Origin: Spongiibacteraceae bacterium
GTDB taxonomy: Bacteria > Pseudomonadota > Gammaproteobacteria > Pseudomonadales > Dasaniaceae
DNA length: 64,000 bases
Reading direction: 5' to 3'
NCBI GenBank assembly: GCA_028280715.1
Contig: JANQLG010000043.1
Span: 1-64,000 of the forward strand
This document shows, piece after piece, positions 18,962 through 29,744 of the stretch. Each line of letters begins with the position of its first letter. The first letter of the stretch is position 1. Both the position numbers and the translations under genes were made by a program. The notes beneath the pieces were generated by a model. The model ran no database searches. It had not been told where the DNA came from and saw only the letters and a program-made list of their open reading frames with translations.

Positions 18962-20494
18962 TTGAGCGCATCTCCCCAAGGCTGGCTGTCCCAGAGTTGG
19001 CTTACCCAGAGCTGGAAAGGACATCTGATCGCACTCCTTGCCGGTGGTCTGGTGACACTGTCACTAGCCCCCTTTAATGTTTGGCCATTGGGTATAGTCA
19101 GCTGTGCGTTACTGGCCTGGCAACTTAATGGGATAACTCCAGTTCAGGCACTATGGCGCGGCTGGTGGTATGGACTCGGCCTTTTTGGCAGCGGCTCATC
19201 CTGGGTTTATGTGAGCATCCATGTCTACGGTTATGTCTCTGTTGGTTTCGCCAGCTTTCTCACCCTACTATTTGTTGCTGGTCTGGCGTTTTTTGTCAGC
19301 TTGCCCTGTTATCTTTACGCACGCTGGGTGAGGGACCTTCCCTACGGCATGACCTTTGGATTCGCCAGTCTATGGGTGCTGACCGAATGGTGGCGTAGCT
19401 GGTTTCTAACCGGCTTTCCCTGGCTCTATCTCGGTTACGCACATCTGGATACTCCGCTTTCAGGCTGGGCACCGGTCACCGGAATATATGGCTTATCTTT
19501 TATTGTCGCGCTAAGTGGAGCGATTATTGCCCTAAGTCTTACACAGAAAAAATTCTCTCCCACGCATTGGATCACTTTGATCGCTATCTGGGTAATGGGC
19601 ACTGTGTTCTCTGCCATCGAATGGGTTAGCCCTGCCGACCGACCTTCATTAAAAGTGGCTATGGTTCAAACCAATATTGCCCAGGAAGATAAATGGAAAC
19701 GCAGCCATTACGTGCCGACCTTGGAGCTCTATCAAGATACCAGCGCTGAACTATGGCCTGACCACGACTTGGTTATCTGGCCGGAAGCCGCCATACCCAA
19801 CCTCTACCAGCGCGCCACCAGTTATTTCAACAACATCAACCGCACCGCCAGCGATCACAACAGCAGCCTGATTACCGGCATCCCCTACGTCGAAGTTTCA
19901 CCCGAGGGTAATCGCCGCTATAACAGTGTCATGGGGTTTGGTATGGCGAGCGGGGTTTATCACAAACAGCACCTAGTACCCTTTGGCGAGTACGTTCCGC
20001 TACAGAATATACTCGGGGGGTTAATGCAGTTTTTCGAATTACCCATGTCTTCCATGAGCACAGGGCCGGCAGGACAGGCAGGGCTGATCGCCAATGGTAT
20101 TTCACTGGCCCCCATGGTCTGTTATGAAATTGTTTACCCGGATTTAGTCAAACAATGGCTGCCAAAAGCCGATATGTTAATCACACTCAGTAATGACGCT
20201 TGGTTTGGTTCCTCAATTGGTCCACTACAACATTTGGAAATGGCGCAAATGCGCGCCTTGGAAAATGGCCGCTATCTGCTTCGCAGCACCGGTACCGGTG
20301 TCAGCGCCATCATCGACCATCGTGGCAGAATTGTTGAACGAGGTGATCAATTCAAACGCGAAGTGATTCGCGGAGAGGCCGTGGTCTACCAAGGCTCCAC
20401 TCCCTTTGCTGTTACTGGCAGCTTCCCTATCCTCATTTTCAGCCTACTTCTGTGTATCGGTCTAAGGCTATTTGCTGATAAGATACGCGGCTAG
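18962..20494 (+). CDS. lnt: apolipoprotein N-acyltransferase Lnt
   Basis: A 510-residue inner-membrane enzyme that adds the third acyl chain to lipoproteins. Several N-terminal membrane helices (residues about 20-210) are followed by a nitrilase-like periplasmic domain with the Glu-Lys-Cys triad: W-P-E-A-A-I-P (Glu), then a Lys in the V-P-F-G-E-Y region, and the M-V-C-Y-E-I Cys. A last helix lies at the C-terminus. The start is TTG, with a GGAGC ribosome site just upstream. It is in the ybeZYX-lnt operon. Confidence 0.95.
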   Translation: MSASPQGWLSQSWLTQSWKGHLIALLAGGLVTLSLAPFNVWPLGIVSCALLAWQLNGITPVQALWRGWWYGLGLFGSGSSWVYVSIHVYGYVSVGFASFLTLLFVAGLAFFVSLPCYLYARWVRDLPYGMTFGFASLWVLTEWWRSWFLTGFPWLYLGYAHLDTPLSGWAPVTGIYGLSFIVALSGAIIALSLTQKKFSPTHWITLIAIWVMGTVFSAIEWVSPADRPSLKVAMVQTNIAQEDKWKRSHYVPTLELYQDTSAELWPDHDLVIWPEAAIPNLYQRATSYFNNINRTASDHNSSLITGIPYVEVSPEGNRRYNSVMGFGMASGVYHKQHLVPFGEYVPLQNILGGLMQFFELPMSSMSTGPAGQAGLIANGISLAPMVCYEIVYPDLVKQWLPKADMLITLSNDAWFGSSIGPLQHLEMAQMRALENGRYLLRSTGTGVSAIIDHRGRIVERGDQFKREVIRGEAVVYQGSTPFAVTGSFPILIFSLLLCIGLRLFADKIRG

Positions 20495-20613
20495 TTTTTT
20501 CGTCGACGATCACGACAATGAGTTAACGCGTTTTAAAATTCAACGCACAACAAACTGCATAGAATTCAGTACAAACAAATTCAGTGCAAACAGATTTAAA
20601 GCAATATATTTAG

Positions 20614-23124
<2,511 letters not shown>

Positions 23125-23166
23125 AGCGATAACAATAAAACAACCAACGAGGCAATAGGAACGTTC

Positions 23167-23682
23167 ATGTTTTCTTCTCAAAAATTGATCAGCATTTTTT
23201 TGATAGCGTTGGCTTCAATGTTAACTGCCTGTGGCTTTCATTTACGCGGCAGTGTCAATTTACCTGAAGGCGTCGAGCCCATATTGATCGAAAGCAGTAA
23301 CAAAACCTTAAGCATCAATCTTCGCAATGCGTTATCAACTGTTGGCATTGATGTTACCGACCAGCAATCTCAAGCTAATTACCGTTTAGTTATCGTCGAT
23401 TACCAAAAAGAACGTCGCACAGCCTCACTCGGTGAAGGTGCTCGCGCTGCAGAATATCAACTCATTGAAGAAGTAGTTTTTGAGTTACAGGATAAAAGTC
23501 AACAACGCGTCATTGGCCCCAACAAACTGACCGAACGCAAAATCATGCCTAATGATCCCAGCCGAGTAGTCAGTTCGAGCGAAGAAGAAAAACTGTTGCG
23601 CGGTGAAATGCTGCAAAACCTGGCTGCCAAGTTGGCCCGACAACTACAAGCCTATAACTACACCAACACCCCTGAATCCTGA
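23167..23682 (+). CDS. lptE: LPS-assembly lipoprotein LptE
   Basis: A 171-residue outer-membrane lipoprotein that plugs LptD in LPS export. The signal ends in L-T-A-C-G-F-H-L-R-G, which is the family lipobox, and the Q-A-N-Y-R-L and E-R-R-T-A segments match LptE. It follows leuS by 42 bases and precedes holA by 16 bases, the standard order. Confidence 0.95.
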   Translation: MFSSQKLISIFLIALASMLTACGFHLRGSVNLPEGVEPILIESSNKTLSINLRNALSTVGIDVTDQQSQANYRLVIVDYQKERRTASLGEGARAAEYQLIEEVVFELQDKSQQRVIGPNKLTERKIMPNDPSRVVSSSEEEKLLRGEMLQNLAAKLARQLQAYNYTNTPES

Positions 23683-23698
23683 GAACGCGTAAATCATC

Positions 23699-24718
23699 AT
23701 GCGCTTACGTCCTGACCAGTTACAACAGAACCTAAGCAAGAGCCTACTGCCCATCTACATCGTCAGTGGTGACGAAAGCTTATTGGTGCAGGAATGTTGT
23801 GATGCCATTCGCGCAACATGTAGAAAACAGGGCTTCAGCCGCGAAGTAATGCATGTTGAAACCGGATTTGACTGGAACGAGTTTTTAGCTTCGGCCAACG
23901 CAATGTCTCTGTTTGCTGAAAGGCAATTAATTGAGCTAAGAATGCCTTCGGGAAAACCTGGCGATGCCGGCGGCAAAGCATTAACTGAATACGCCCAGAA
24001 TATTTCACCCGACAATATTCTACTCATCATCTGCAACAAACTGGATGGCTCCACCACGCGCACCAAATGGTACAAAAATATTGAAGGCGCGGGCGCATCA
24101 ATTCAATGTTGGCCTATTGATAACAGGCAACTCCCCAATTGGATAAACCAGCGGCTAAAACAAGCGGGGCTTAATGCCAACCAACAAGCCATTACCATGC
24201 TGGCTGATCGCGTCGAAGGTAATTTGTTAGCTGCAGCGCAGGAAATTGAAAAACTACGCCTTTATGTTGAAGGCGATACAGTTGATGCCGATACCATTAC
24301 CGCAGCAGTCGCTGATAACGCACGGTATGACATCTTTGGCCTGGTAGATCGCGCCGTCGAAGGCAATGCCAACAGCAGCCTGAAAATATTGCATGGCCTG
24401 CGCGCCGAAGGCACTGAACCAACGGTTTTATTATGGGCTTTATGTCGCGAGCTACGCACACTCTACCAATGCGCCGAACAATTGCAGCAGGGAAATGGAT
24501 TAGAACGTATTCTGCAAAACCAGGGCGTTTGGGACAAACGCAAGCCCCTAGTCAAATCAGCGTTAAAACGACTTTCACCCAAGCAGCTAAAAACGCTTAT
24601 CAATAATGCCAATCAAATTGATCAATCTATAAAAGGGATGGTTAATAAGCCATCCTGGGATTTATTGGAACAACTGGTACTAGGTATTGCCGGCAAGCCG
24701 ATTAACTTGCCGAGTTAA
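23699..24718 (+). CDS. holA: DNA polymerase III delta subunit HolA
   Basis: A 339-residue clamp-loader delta subunit, which opens the beta clamp. The N-terminus L-R-P-D-Q-L and the segment I-V-S-G-D-E-S-L-L-V-Q-E fit the family; the C-terminal helical region ends with S-W-D-L-L-E-Q. It is the last gene of the conserved block. Next to it, only 7 bases away and convergent, begins the variable integron-like region. Confidence 0.95.
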   Translation: MRLRPDQLQQNLSKSLLPIYIVSGDESLLVQECCDAIRATCRKQGFSREVMHVETGFDWNEFLASANAMSLFAERQLIELRMPSGKPGDAGGKALTEYAQNISPDNILLIICNKLDGSTTRTKWYKNIEGAGASIQCWPIDNRQLPNWINQRLKQAGLNANQQAITMLADRVEGNLLAAAQEIEKLRLYVEGDTVDADTITAAVADNARYDIFGLVDRAVEGNANSSLKILHGLRAEGTEPTVLLWALCRELRTLYQCAEQLQQGNGLERILQNQGVWDKRKPLVKSALKRLSPKQLKTLINNANQIDQSIKGMVNKPSWDLLEQLVLGIAGKPINLPS

Positions 24719-24725
24719 CTGGTAT

Positions 24726-25058
24726 TTAAGGTTTACTTTCTTCAATAATGCCAAGCTCATAGAATGTTTTTGAAAAATCTCTTTCCCTCTGATTTTCAGC
24801 GCCACCATATTCTGCCTGCATAAAAATATCTCGGTAATCTACTTTTGCCTGCTTCACCTTTATATGAAGGATCGTAAGATCACCGTTCGCGAGATAAAGA
24901 ATAGCCCGAATGACTCTCTTTGATGTCGGGCCCTTAATTTTCACATCAAGGCTCTTCAACAAAGCAAGTATTACACTAGCTTTTTCGCCAAAGTCTTGTT
25001 GAATTTTTTTGTAGATATCAGGTTCCATAAAATTACATAATGCCGCGCTCATCGGCAT
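24726..25058 (-). CDS. hypothetical protein
   Basis: A 110-residue protein with no signal or membrane segment. It is not recognised with confidence; the segment R-A-I-L-Y-L-A-N-G-D-L followed by K-V-D-Y-R-D-I-F-M-Q-A-E-Y resembles small helical proteins seen in accessory regions. An alternative ATG at 25028 would give 100 residues. It is convergent with holA, and a 6-bp hairpin (25040-25058) overlaps the upstream start. No attC was found on its 3' side. Confidence 0.6.
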   Translation of the reverse strand: MPMSAALCNFMEPDIYKKIQQDFGEKASVILALLKSLDVKIKGPTSKRVIRAILYLANGDLTILHIKVKQAKVDYRDIFMQAEYGGAENQRERDFSKTFYELGIIEESKP

Positions 25059-25097
25059 ATTTGGTAAAGCTCTTAGCTGTGCACGATTTTCTTCTCG

Positions 25098-26015
25098 TTA
25101 CTTTTTTCTTGGATCTAGATCATATACAACAGACATATCTACCCAATAAATGTGCGAAACTTCAGATTTACCTTCGTCACCCTGTGACTCTATAAAGCGC
25201 CGGAAAAAAAGAATTTTTCCATCTGGAGATACCCACGGACCATCTTCTAAATGCTCTGTGTTTATTTCTGGGCCTAAAGCAATTGGATCAGACCATGCCT
25301 TGCCATTTTCTTTATTCATAGCAAAAGTAACATATAGATCTGGCTTTCTCCCTCCACGGTTAGACTCAAAAATCAGATAATCTCGATCTGCCGAAATAAA
25401 GGGTCTGGTTTCATTTGCTTCCGAATTAATAGGATAGGGTAAATGTATAGCTTGTCCGTAACCATCCTCATTACGCTTTGCAAAAAACAAATCATCGTTT
25501 TTGTCTTTAACCGTTGAACCGAAAAATGCGACATGATCTTTAGAGTGAGTTACGCCCCAACGTATTTTATTTCCAATAGGCTCGGATAAATCCTTCGCTT
25601 CCCAATTGCCCTGTTTATAAAGAAGCACCTTTTGGCGTATAGGCGCAGCTTCAGTCAGGTAAATATCGTATCCCCCCTCCAAAGAATAAGTTGGAAAACC
25701 CCAATGCTTACCTTTTGGCCTTCCATCAAGCGCCTTCGGCGGTAACCAACTTCCATCAACGTAGTGACTAACATAAACATTAGTAAGCTTATCTTTATCG
25801 AGCATAGCAAATGCCATCTGACGACCATCAGCGGAAAAAGAAATACACGAAACATTATCGAAATTTTCCCAAGATGCATTAGGAATAAATTTCTCAGACA
25901 CTTTACCTTGTAGCTGTTGATCAAATCGAAGCTGACGCGAGTCAAAACCTAATGGTTGCGATACGCATGAAACGAGAACAAAAGCCATCAACACCAAAGT
26001 GAAATTTTTCAACAC
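25098..26015 (-). CDS. WD40-like (PD40) repeat lipoprotein
   Basis: A 305-residue protein with a lipoprotein signal (V-L-V-S-C-V-S). The body shows TolB-like PD40 repeats: S-A-D-G-R-Q-M-A-F-A, I-S-A-D-R-D-Y-L-I-F-E-S and V-S-P-D-G-K-I-L-F-F. It is probably a beta-propeller facing the periplasm; its ligand is unknown. The frame begins GTG-TTG, so the start is not firm. It lies directly after an attC in the array direction and may be a large cassette gene, though no clear attC follows it. Confidence 0.7.
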   Translation of the reverse strand: MLKNFTLVLMAFVLVSCVSQPLGFDSRQLRFDQQLQGKVSEKFIPNASWENFDNVSCISFSADGRQMAFAMLDKDKLTNVYVSHYVDGSWLPPKALDGRPKGKHWGFPTYSLEGGYDIYLTEAAPIRQKVLLYKQGNWEAKDLSEPIGNKIRWGVTHSKDHVAFFGSTVKDKNDDLFFAKRNEDGYGQAIHLPYPINSEANETRPFISADRDYLIFESNRGGRKPDLYVTFAMNKENGKAWSDPIALGPEINTEHLEDGPWVSPDGKILFFRRFIESQGDEGKSEVSHIYWVDMSVVYDLDPRKK

Positions 26016-26073
26016 TTATTATTTCCCATAATTTAGAAGATAACTTTTCATCGTCTCAGATTACGTGATTGAT

Positions 26074-26133
26074 TCATAACGCAAAACACAGCGGCAGCCT
26101 TAAGGCTGCCGCAACTGGTGCGCTTTGTTATGA
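26074..26133 (-). other. attC recombination site
   Basis: On the minus strand the site starts TCATAACAAAGCGC and ends TTTTGCGTTATGA, with a central perfect hairpin (GCGGCAGCC/GGCTGCCGC). R'' and R' type ends pair. It lies 3 bases after the stop of the 26137 gene. Confidence 0.85.
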
Positions 26134-26136
26134 CTT

Positions 26137-26478
26137 TTATAGCAACCGGACATGACCAATATCTGCATATGAGGTGTTTCCCCAAATAGGGGTGCAATTA
26201 GAAGTAACATAAATATCTACAGTTTTTTTAGCCATGTATGCAGACAACAGTACAGTAAACCAAGCCTTTTGTGTGGTTGGGTTTAATACAACATCTCCCT
26301 GCTCGTTGGTTTGGCAATTGTCTGGATTTGAAAAACTTGATAACTTAATGAGCACTCTATTCTCATTTAATACATAAATCCCAGTAACAGTAGCATTGCC
26401 AGACCAGCCGGCAGATAAGCTACTGTTAGCAAAAGACAATAATACTAATATTACTAAAATGTCGAATATCTTTTTCAT
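26137..26478 (-). CDS. small exported two-cysteine protein (cassette gene)
   Basis: A 113-residue protein with a signal peptide (M-K-K-I-F-D-I-L-V-I-L, cut after S-L-S-A). The mature part has two Cys (D-N-C-Q and S-N-C-T) and the segment W-F-T-V-L-L-S-A-Y-M-A-K-K-T-V-D-I-Y. The same pattern occurs in the cassette proteins at 26562 and 33557. Function is unknown. The open frame extends to 26529, but that part lies in the neighbouring attC, so I set the start at 26478. Confidence 0.75.
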   Translation of the reverse strand: MKKIFDILVILVLLSFANSSLSAGWSGNATVTGIYVLNENRVLIKLSSFSNPDNCQTNEQGDVVLNPTTQKAWFTVLLSAYMAKKTVDIYVTSNCTPIWGNTSYADIGHVRLL

Positions 26479-26501
26479 ACTCTCTCCATCAGTGTATTTA
26501 G

Positions 26502-26557
26502 TCATAACGCCCAACTCAAACGACGCCAAAGGCGGTCGTTTGGAATTGCTTGTTATA
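26502..26557 (-). other. attC recombination site
   Basis: On the minus strand it runs from ATATAACAAGC to GGGCGTTATGA, with a strong inner hairpin (AAACGAC...GTCGTTT around CGCC/GGCG). It separates the 26562 and 26137 cassettes. Confidence 0.87.
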
Positions 26558-26561
26558 TCTT

Positions 26562-26894
26562 TTAGTCTCTAATTTCTAAGGAGTTCAAAAAGCAGTCTCC
26601 TTCAGCATTTCTCTTGGTATCATCTATACTAATTTTTACTTTTTTTCCAGATAATCTAGCAGCCAGTGCCATTGAAAAAGATCGGTCTCCATTATTATCA
26701 CTTCTTATACGTGCTATTACCAATCCACCCGATTGAGGGCAAGTACCAGCCTCAGTAAAACCCTTTACCATTAAGAAATCACCGTCGTCTCGCGAGTCAA
26801 TCGAACCTATTCGTTCAACGACATCGATATGACTGTAATTCGCTGCGTAAGAGTTAGCTGTAACAACAAATAAAATCAATAAAAAGTATTTCAC
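26562..26894 (-). CDS. small exported two-cysteine protein (cassette gene)
   Basis: A 110-residue protein with signal peptide (F-L-L-I-L-F-V-V-T-A-N-S-Y-A) and GTG start. The mature domain has Cys in G-T-C-P-Q and G-D-C-F-L and the segment S-F-S-M-A-L-A-A-R-L-S-G-K-K-V-K-I-S. Similar in pattern to the 26137 and 33557 proteins, though weakly alike in sequence. It is followed 4 bases later by its attC. Function is unknown. Confidence 0.75.
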   Translation of the reverse strand: MKYFLLILFVVTANSYAANYSHIDVVERIGSIDSRDDGDFLMVKGFTEAGTCPQSGGLVIARIRSDNNGDRSFSMALAARLSGKKVKISIDDTKRNAEGDCFLNSLEIRD

Positions 26895-26915
26895 TATTCT
26901 TTCAGTTCCTATTTA

Positions 26916-26970
26916 GATATAACGCCCCAAGCTGCGGCGCGAAGCGTCCGACAGCCTTGGCTTGTTATGC
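26916..26970 (-). other. attC recombination site
   Basis: On the minus strand it begins GCATAACAAGCCAAGGC and ends GCTTGGGGCGTTATAT, with complementary inner arms (CCAAGGC...GCTTGGGG). This is the clearest attC in the window. Confidence 0.9.
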
Positions 26971-26988
26971 ATTTTGAATGACTTGCCC

Positions 26989-27516
26989 TTATTTTTCCGC
27001 ACCTAATTTCCTTAATGCGTCTATCAGGCCCGACTTACTTGCTTCAGAAGATACTAGTTCTGAGACTGAAATAAGAATACTTATTGCGCCGAGCATACTA
27101 TAAATTTGGTCCCACACTTTCTGTGCTCGGGTCATATGGCCATCAATGTGAACCCCTACGTAGTCAATAAACTCATCAATCATTTTATCTGTATTTTCAT
27201 TCGGCAGGTTGTGAGCAAGATGATTCCTTAAACGGTTCAGCTTTTTAATACCGCCAAACGTTTTTTCGTGAGGTGGTATTTTTGATATGGCTTTAACCAT
27301 ATTTAAGAGCTGGGCAAAAGATAGTTTCGCATCTTCAAGGTATTTATGGTTGTGCATATTTAATTGCAATATTTCAAACAGACACCTTTCAACAACCAGG
27401 TGTCCCTTTATTACAACCAGAGTTACGTCATCAATTCTTGGTATTTGTTTCGATAGCTCATGAACTTTAATGTCGTTATTGTTAAAAAACTGTTCAATAT
27501 CAATATCTTCAGACAT
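26989..27516 (-). CDS. HEPN-like helical protein (cassette gene)
   Basis: A 175-residue, mostly helical protein with no signal peptide. It carries L-N-R-L-R-N-H-L-A-H-N near residue 95, which fits the R-N-x-x-A-H form of the HEPN RNase motif (Rx4H). The rest is helical, with possible amphipathic helices toward the C-terminus. HEPN domains occur in RNA-cleaving defence and toxin proteins; a defence role here is inference. It lies between two attC sites with its own 18-base spacing to the downstream one. Confidence 0.65.
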   Translation of the reverse strand: MSEDIDIEQFFNNNDIKVHELSKQIPRIDDVTLVVIKGHLVVERCLFEILQLNMHNHKYLEDAKLSFAQLLNMVKAISKIPPHEKTFGGIKKLNRLRNHLAHNLPNENTDKMIDEFIDYVGVHIDGHMTRAQKVWDQIYSMLGAISILISVSELVSSEASKSGLIDALRKLGAEK

Positions 27517-27548
27517 GAAACTTCCTCGTGAGGATTACTGCTTTCAGT

Positions 27549-27647
27549 GCATAACGCCTCAATTACGGGCCGAAACAAAGGTGCGAAGCGCCGTAGTGGA
27601 GGTCCGAGCAATGCAAAGCATTGCGGGCGTACATTGCTTTGTTAGGT
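27549..27647 (-). other. attC recombination site (long)
   Basis: A 99-base site running on the minus strand from ACCTAACAAAGC to GAGGCGTTATGC. ACCTAAC fits the R'' consensus RYYYAAC. Inner hairpins include GCAATGC/GCATTGC and CGGCGC/GCGAAGC-like segments. Confidence 0.82.
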
Positions 27648-27654
27648 TTGTTAC

Positions 27655-28038
27655 TCATATGTATATCCATGCGCCTACAACCAGAACTAAAATTGAAATA
27701 CCAATAAATGCAATAGAGGAATTTAGTGAAATCCTTTCATATTTTTGAGCTTGTTTTGCGTCACCAGTATTAAATTGATCGTATTCTGATGTTAGGTAGC
27801 GATACTTCATAAATAATAAAGCAGAAACCATACTTAAAGCCAAAAACACGATACCAACTAGCAGAACTTTTGAAAGGCATCTGTTAGTCGTTACTGCTTG
27901 TAGAAAAGCAAATAGAGCAACAATACCGCCGCCACTTACAAGTAGCAAACCTCTAAAAAGCTGATTAAATATTTCGAGGCGATGCCTTGTCCGTTCTGGA
28001 TCAGAAAGACTGGATTGATTTTCGTGTTTATCGTTCAT
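27655..28038 (-). CDS. three-helix membrane protein (cassette gene)
   Basis: A 127-residue protein with three predicted membrane helices: about residues 28-50 (G-L-L-L-V-S-G-G-G-I-V-A-L-F-A-F), 58-78 (V-L-L-V-G-I-V-F-L-A-L), and 105-127 (I-A-F-I-G-I-S-I-L-V-L-V-V-G-A). The N-terminus is charged. No family recognised. It sits between two attC sites. Confidence 0.65.
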   Translation of the reverse strand: MNDKHENQSSLSDPERTRHRLEIFNQLFRGLLLVSGGGIVALFAFLQAVTTNRCLSKVLLVGIVFLALSMVSALLFMKYRYLTSEYDQFNTGDAKQAQKYERISLNSSIAFIGISILVLVVGAWIYI

Positions 28039-28048
28039 TCTTACGTAA

Positions 28049-28109
28049 ACCTAACAGTGTAATAGTACGGACCCTACGGTCCGTATATTAGTTTTTATGC
28101 ATGTTTAGA
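28049..28109 (-). other. attC recombination site
   Basis: On the minus strand it ends CACTGTTAGGT, matching GTTRRRY exactly. The 5' side begins TCTAAAC, a slightly deviant R''. The inner hairpin ATACGGACC/GGTCCGTA is perfect. Confidence 0.78.
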
Positions 28110-28117
28110 ACCCGTTA

Positions 28118-28387
28118 CTAATAAATACCCATAATTCTACGATGGTGCTTACAAAAATACTTACAGCCTTCTAGTCGCTTCCTTACACTAGCTGAATATT
28201 GCGCAGTCATTTTATCTAGATGCAGCGCCAATTCACCAAGCAACTCTGACCCCGTTGTCCAAGCAGTTTCATAGACTAGCTTTTGTAGATTAACCGCAGA
28301 ATCAACGCACCCTTCGTCCTTCAGCAGCTCTACAAGCTCATCGATTTCGGAATATAAGTCATCAATTGTCTTAATCTTCGAATTCAT
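28118..28387 (-). CDS. hypothetical helical protein (cassette gene)
   Basis: An 89-residue helical protein without signal or membrane segment. The segment L-V-Y-E-T-A-W-T-T-G-S-E-L-L-G-E-L is recognisable as a small widespread hypothetical family, but I cannot name its function. It lies between an attC (28049-28109) and repeat copy 1, whose cassette-side end is attC-like. Confidence 0.6.
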   Translation of the reverse strand: MNSKIKTIDDLYSEIDELVELLKDEGCVDSAVNLQKLVYETAWTTGSELLGELALHLDKMTAQYSASVRKRLEGCKYFCKHHRRIMGIY

Positions 28388-28395
28388 AGCTTATG

Positions 28396-28768
28396 CATAA
28401 CGCTTATTATATCGCTCGTGCGATATATGTTGATTCAAACAAAATTTGTCGTTGAAGCTCGGAAATAGGGATAAAAAGTCGCTGGCGCTGTGTATCATCC
28501 CTGTCTCTCGATGATTATTTTTATTTTAACTTCCTGATTTACCAATACTAATTCAATTTGCTGGAAAAAAGCCAGTGTTCAACGACTGCTGCTGATATAA
28601 GTGCCGTTTTTGGGTATTCAACGACTTGAGTATGTTATTTGTTCCGTTGGTCAGTTTATTTTTGTTTTTCAACCGTTTGATTTCAAAATTATTTTTTGAA
28701 CTACGCAAATAACATGGGAAGTTATATGACAGGTGCTTGTTTTTTCTGACGTTAATGAACACTGTATA
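28396..28768 (-). repeat. 373-bp repeat, copy 1 (with attC-like end)
   Basis: Matches 33913-34286 in the same orientation, roughly 93% over the first 245 bases and less near the end by eye. Its first 40 bases, CATAACGC...GATATATGTTG, form a short attC-like end with the hairpin TATATCGC/GCGATATA. A 69-codon minus-strand frame (28553-28762) lies inside but is not maintained in copy 2, so I do not call it a gene. The 653-base gene-free stretch to 29040 holds this repeat, the inverted repeat and the ompW leader. Confidence 0.85.
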
Positions 28769-28772
28769 GACC

Positions 28773-28832
28773 TAAGGGGACGGAGGAATTATTTTTTATC
28801 CAACGATCAAACTTTAATCCCTACGTCCCTTT
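28773..28832. repeat. REP-like imperfect inverted repeat
   Basis: TAAGGGGACGGAGGAAT pairs imperfectly with TTTAATCCCTACGTCCCTTTA across a ~23-base loop. The GGGGACG-type arms resemble REP-type palindromes tied to IS200-like REP transposases; none is in this window. It sits just after repeat copy 1. Confidence 0.5.
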
Positions 28833-29040
28833 AAATTCTAGGATAGCTCAACAGCCATACCCTCTCCAATCACTCTTACTAGCTCAATGCGCTGGTTATA
28901 CCTTGGACTCTTGAGTCAGGCATGCAGGCCAAATTTCTCACGGGTTTTAATCCAATTTTAACGTTCGGTTAAACCAATTTTTAGACGCAGTAACTTATGC
29001 TTTTCTCAACTTAAAGCGAAACAACAGGAGCAGCAAAGAT

Positions 29041-29712
29041 ATGAACAAGCAGTTGTTAATAGCGGTGGTTGCGGCCTCGCCCCTCATCTCCCTGCCGGCA
29101 GTGGCCTTTGAAAAAGGTGATATCATCGTCCGGGGCGGCGCAGCAAATGTGTCACCTAACGACTCCTCGTCGAATATTAATGTGGGCGGCGATTTGGGCT
29201 TCGGTATTGAAGTGAATGACGATACCCAGTTGAAGCTGACAGCAGCTTATTTTATATCCGACCGCTGGAATGTCGAGGTGCTGGCAGCGACGCCATTCAA
29301 CCATGACATCGATTTTGGCACTTCAGACCCCCTGGGCACCGGCGACGTCTTGGGCGAGCTAAAGCATTTACCGCCCACGATTACCTTGAACTATTACTTA
29401 CCAGTTGGTAACGAAGCCTTCAAGCCATACGTTGGTGCCGGCCTTAATTACACCATTTTTTTTGAAGAGGAATTCACCGGCGCGAATAGAAACATAGGCC
29501 TTAACGATCTGGAGCTGGATAACTCCTTTGGCATCGCAATACAAGTTGGCTTTGACTACATGGTCAACGACCAATGGTTCGTTAACTCGTCCATCCGCTG
29601 GATTGATATCGATACCAAGGCATCGTTTAACCTCAATGGCACCCCCGGTTCTGTAGGCGATATAGAAGTAGATCCTCTGGTGTACTCCTTGAGCCTGGGC
29701 TACCGGTTTTAA
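29041..29712 (+). CDS. OmpW family outer-membrane protein
   Basis: A 223-residue outer-membrane 8-strand beta-barrel of the OmpW family. It has a signal peptide (ending A-V-A-F), the segments L-T-A-A-Y-F-I-S-D-R-W-N-V-E, L-P-P-T-I-T-L-N-Y-Y-L and K-P-Y-V-G-A-G-L-N-Y, and a terminal Y-R-F that fits outer-membrane targeting. OmpW proteins let small hydrophobic molecules in. AGGAG ribosome site at 29026. It is 32 bases upstream of the next gene. It is on the opposite strand to the cassettes and has no attC, so it is not a normal cassette. Confidence 0.88.
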   Translation: MNKQLLIAVVAASPLISLPAVAFEKGDIIVRGGAANVSPNDSSSNINVGGDLGFGIEVNDDTQLKLTAAYFISDRWNVEVLAATPFNHDIDFGTSDPLGTGDVLGELKHLPPTITLNYYLPVGNEAFKPYVGAGLNYTIFFEEEFTGANRNIGLNDLELDNSFGIAIQVGFDYMVNDQWFVNSSIRWIDIDTKASFNLNGTPGSVGDIEVDPLVYSLSLGYRF

Positions 29713-29744
29713 TCAAACTTTTATCAACAACAGAGGAAAATTTC

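Noticed and set aside
25028-25098. Possible attC between the 24726 and 25098 genes
   Set aside because: It has a 6-bp hairpin but the GTTA end is ATTA and the boxes do not pair well, so it is at most a decayed site.
26479-26529. N-terminal extension of the 26137 gene
   Set aside because: These codons lie in the attC and upstream leader; the signal peptide starts at 26478.
28553-28762. 69-codon frame in repeat copy 1
   Set aside because: It is not kept open in copy 2 and has no ribosome site, so it is probably chance.
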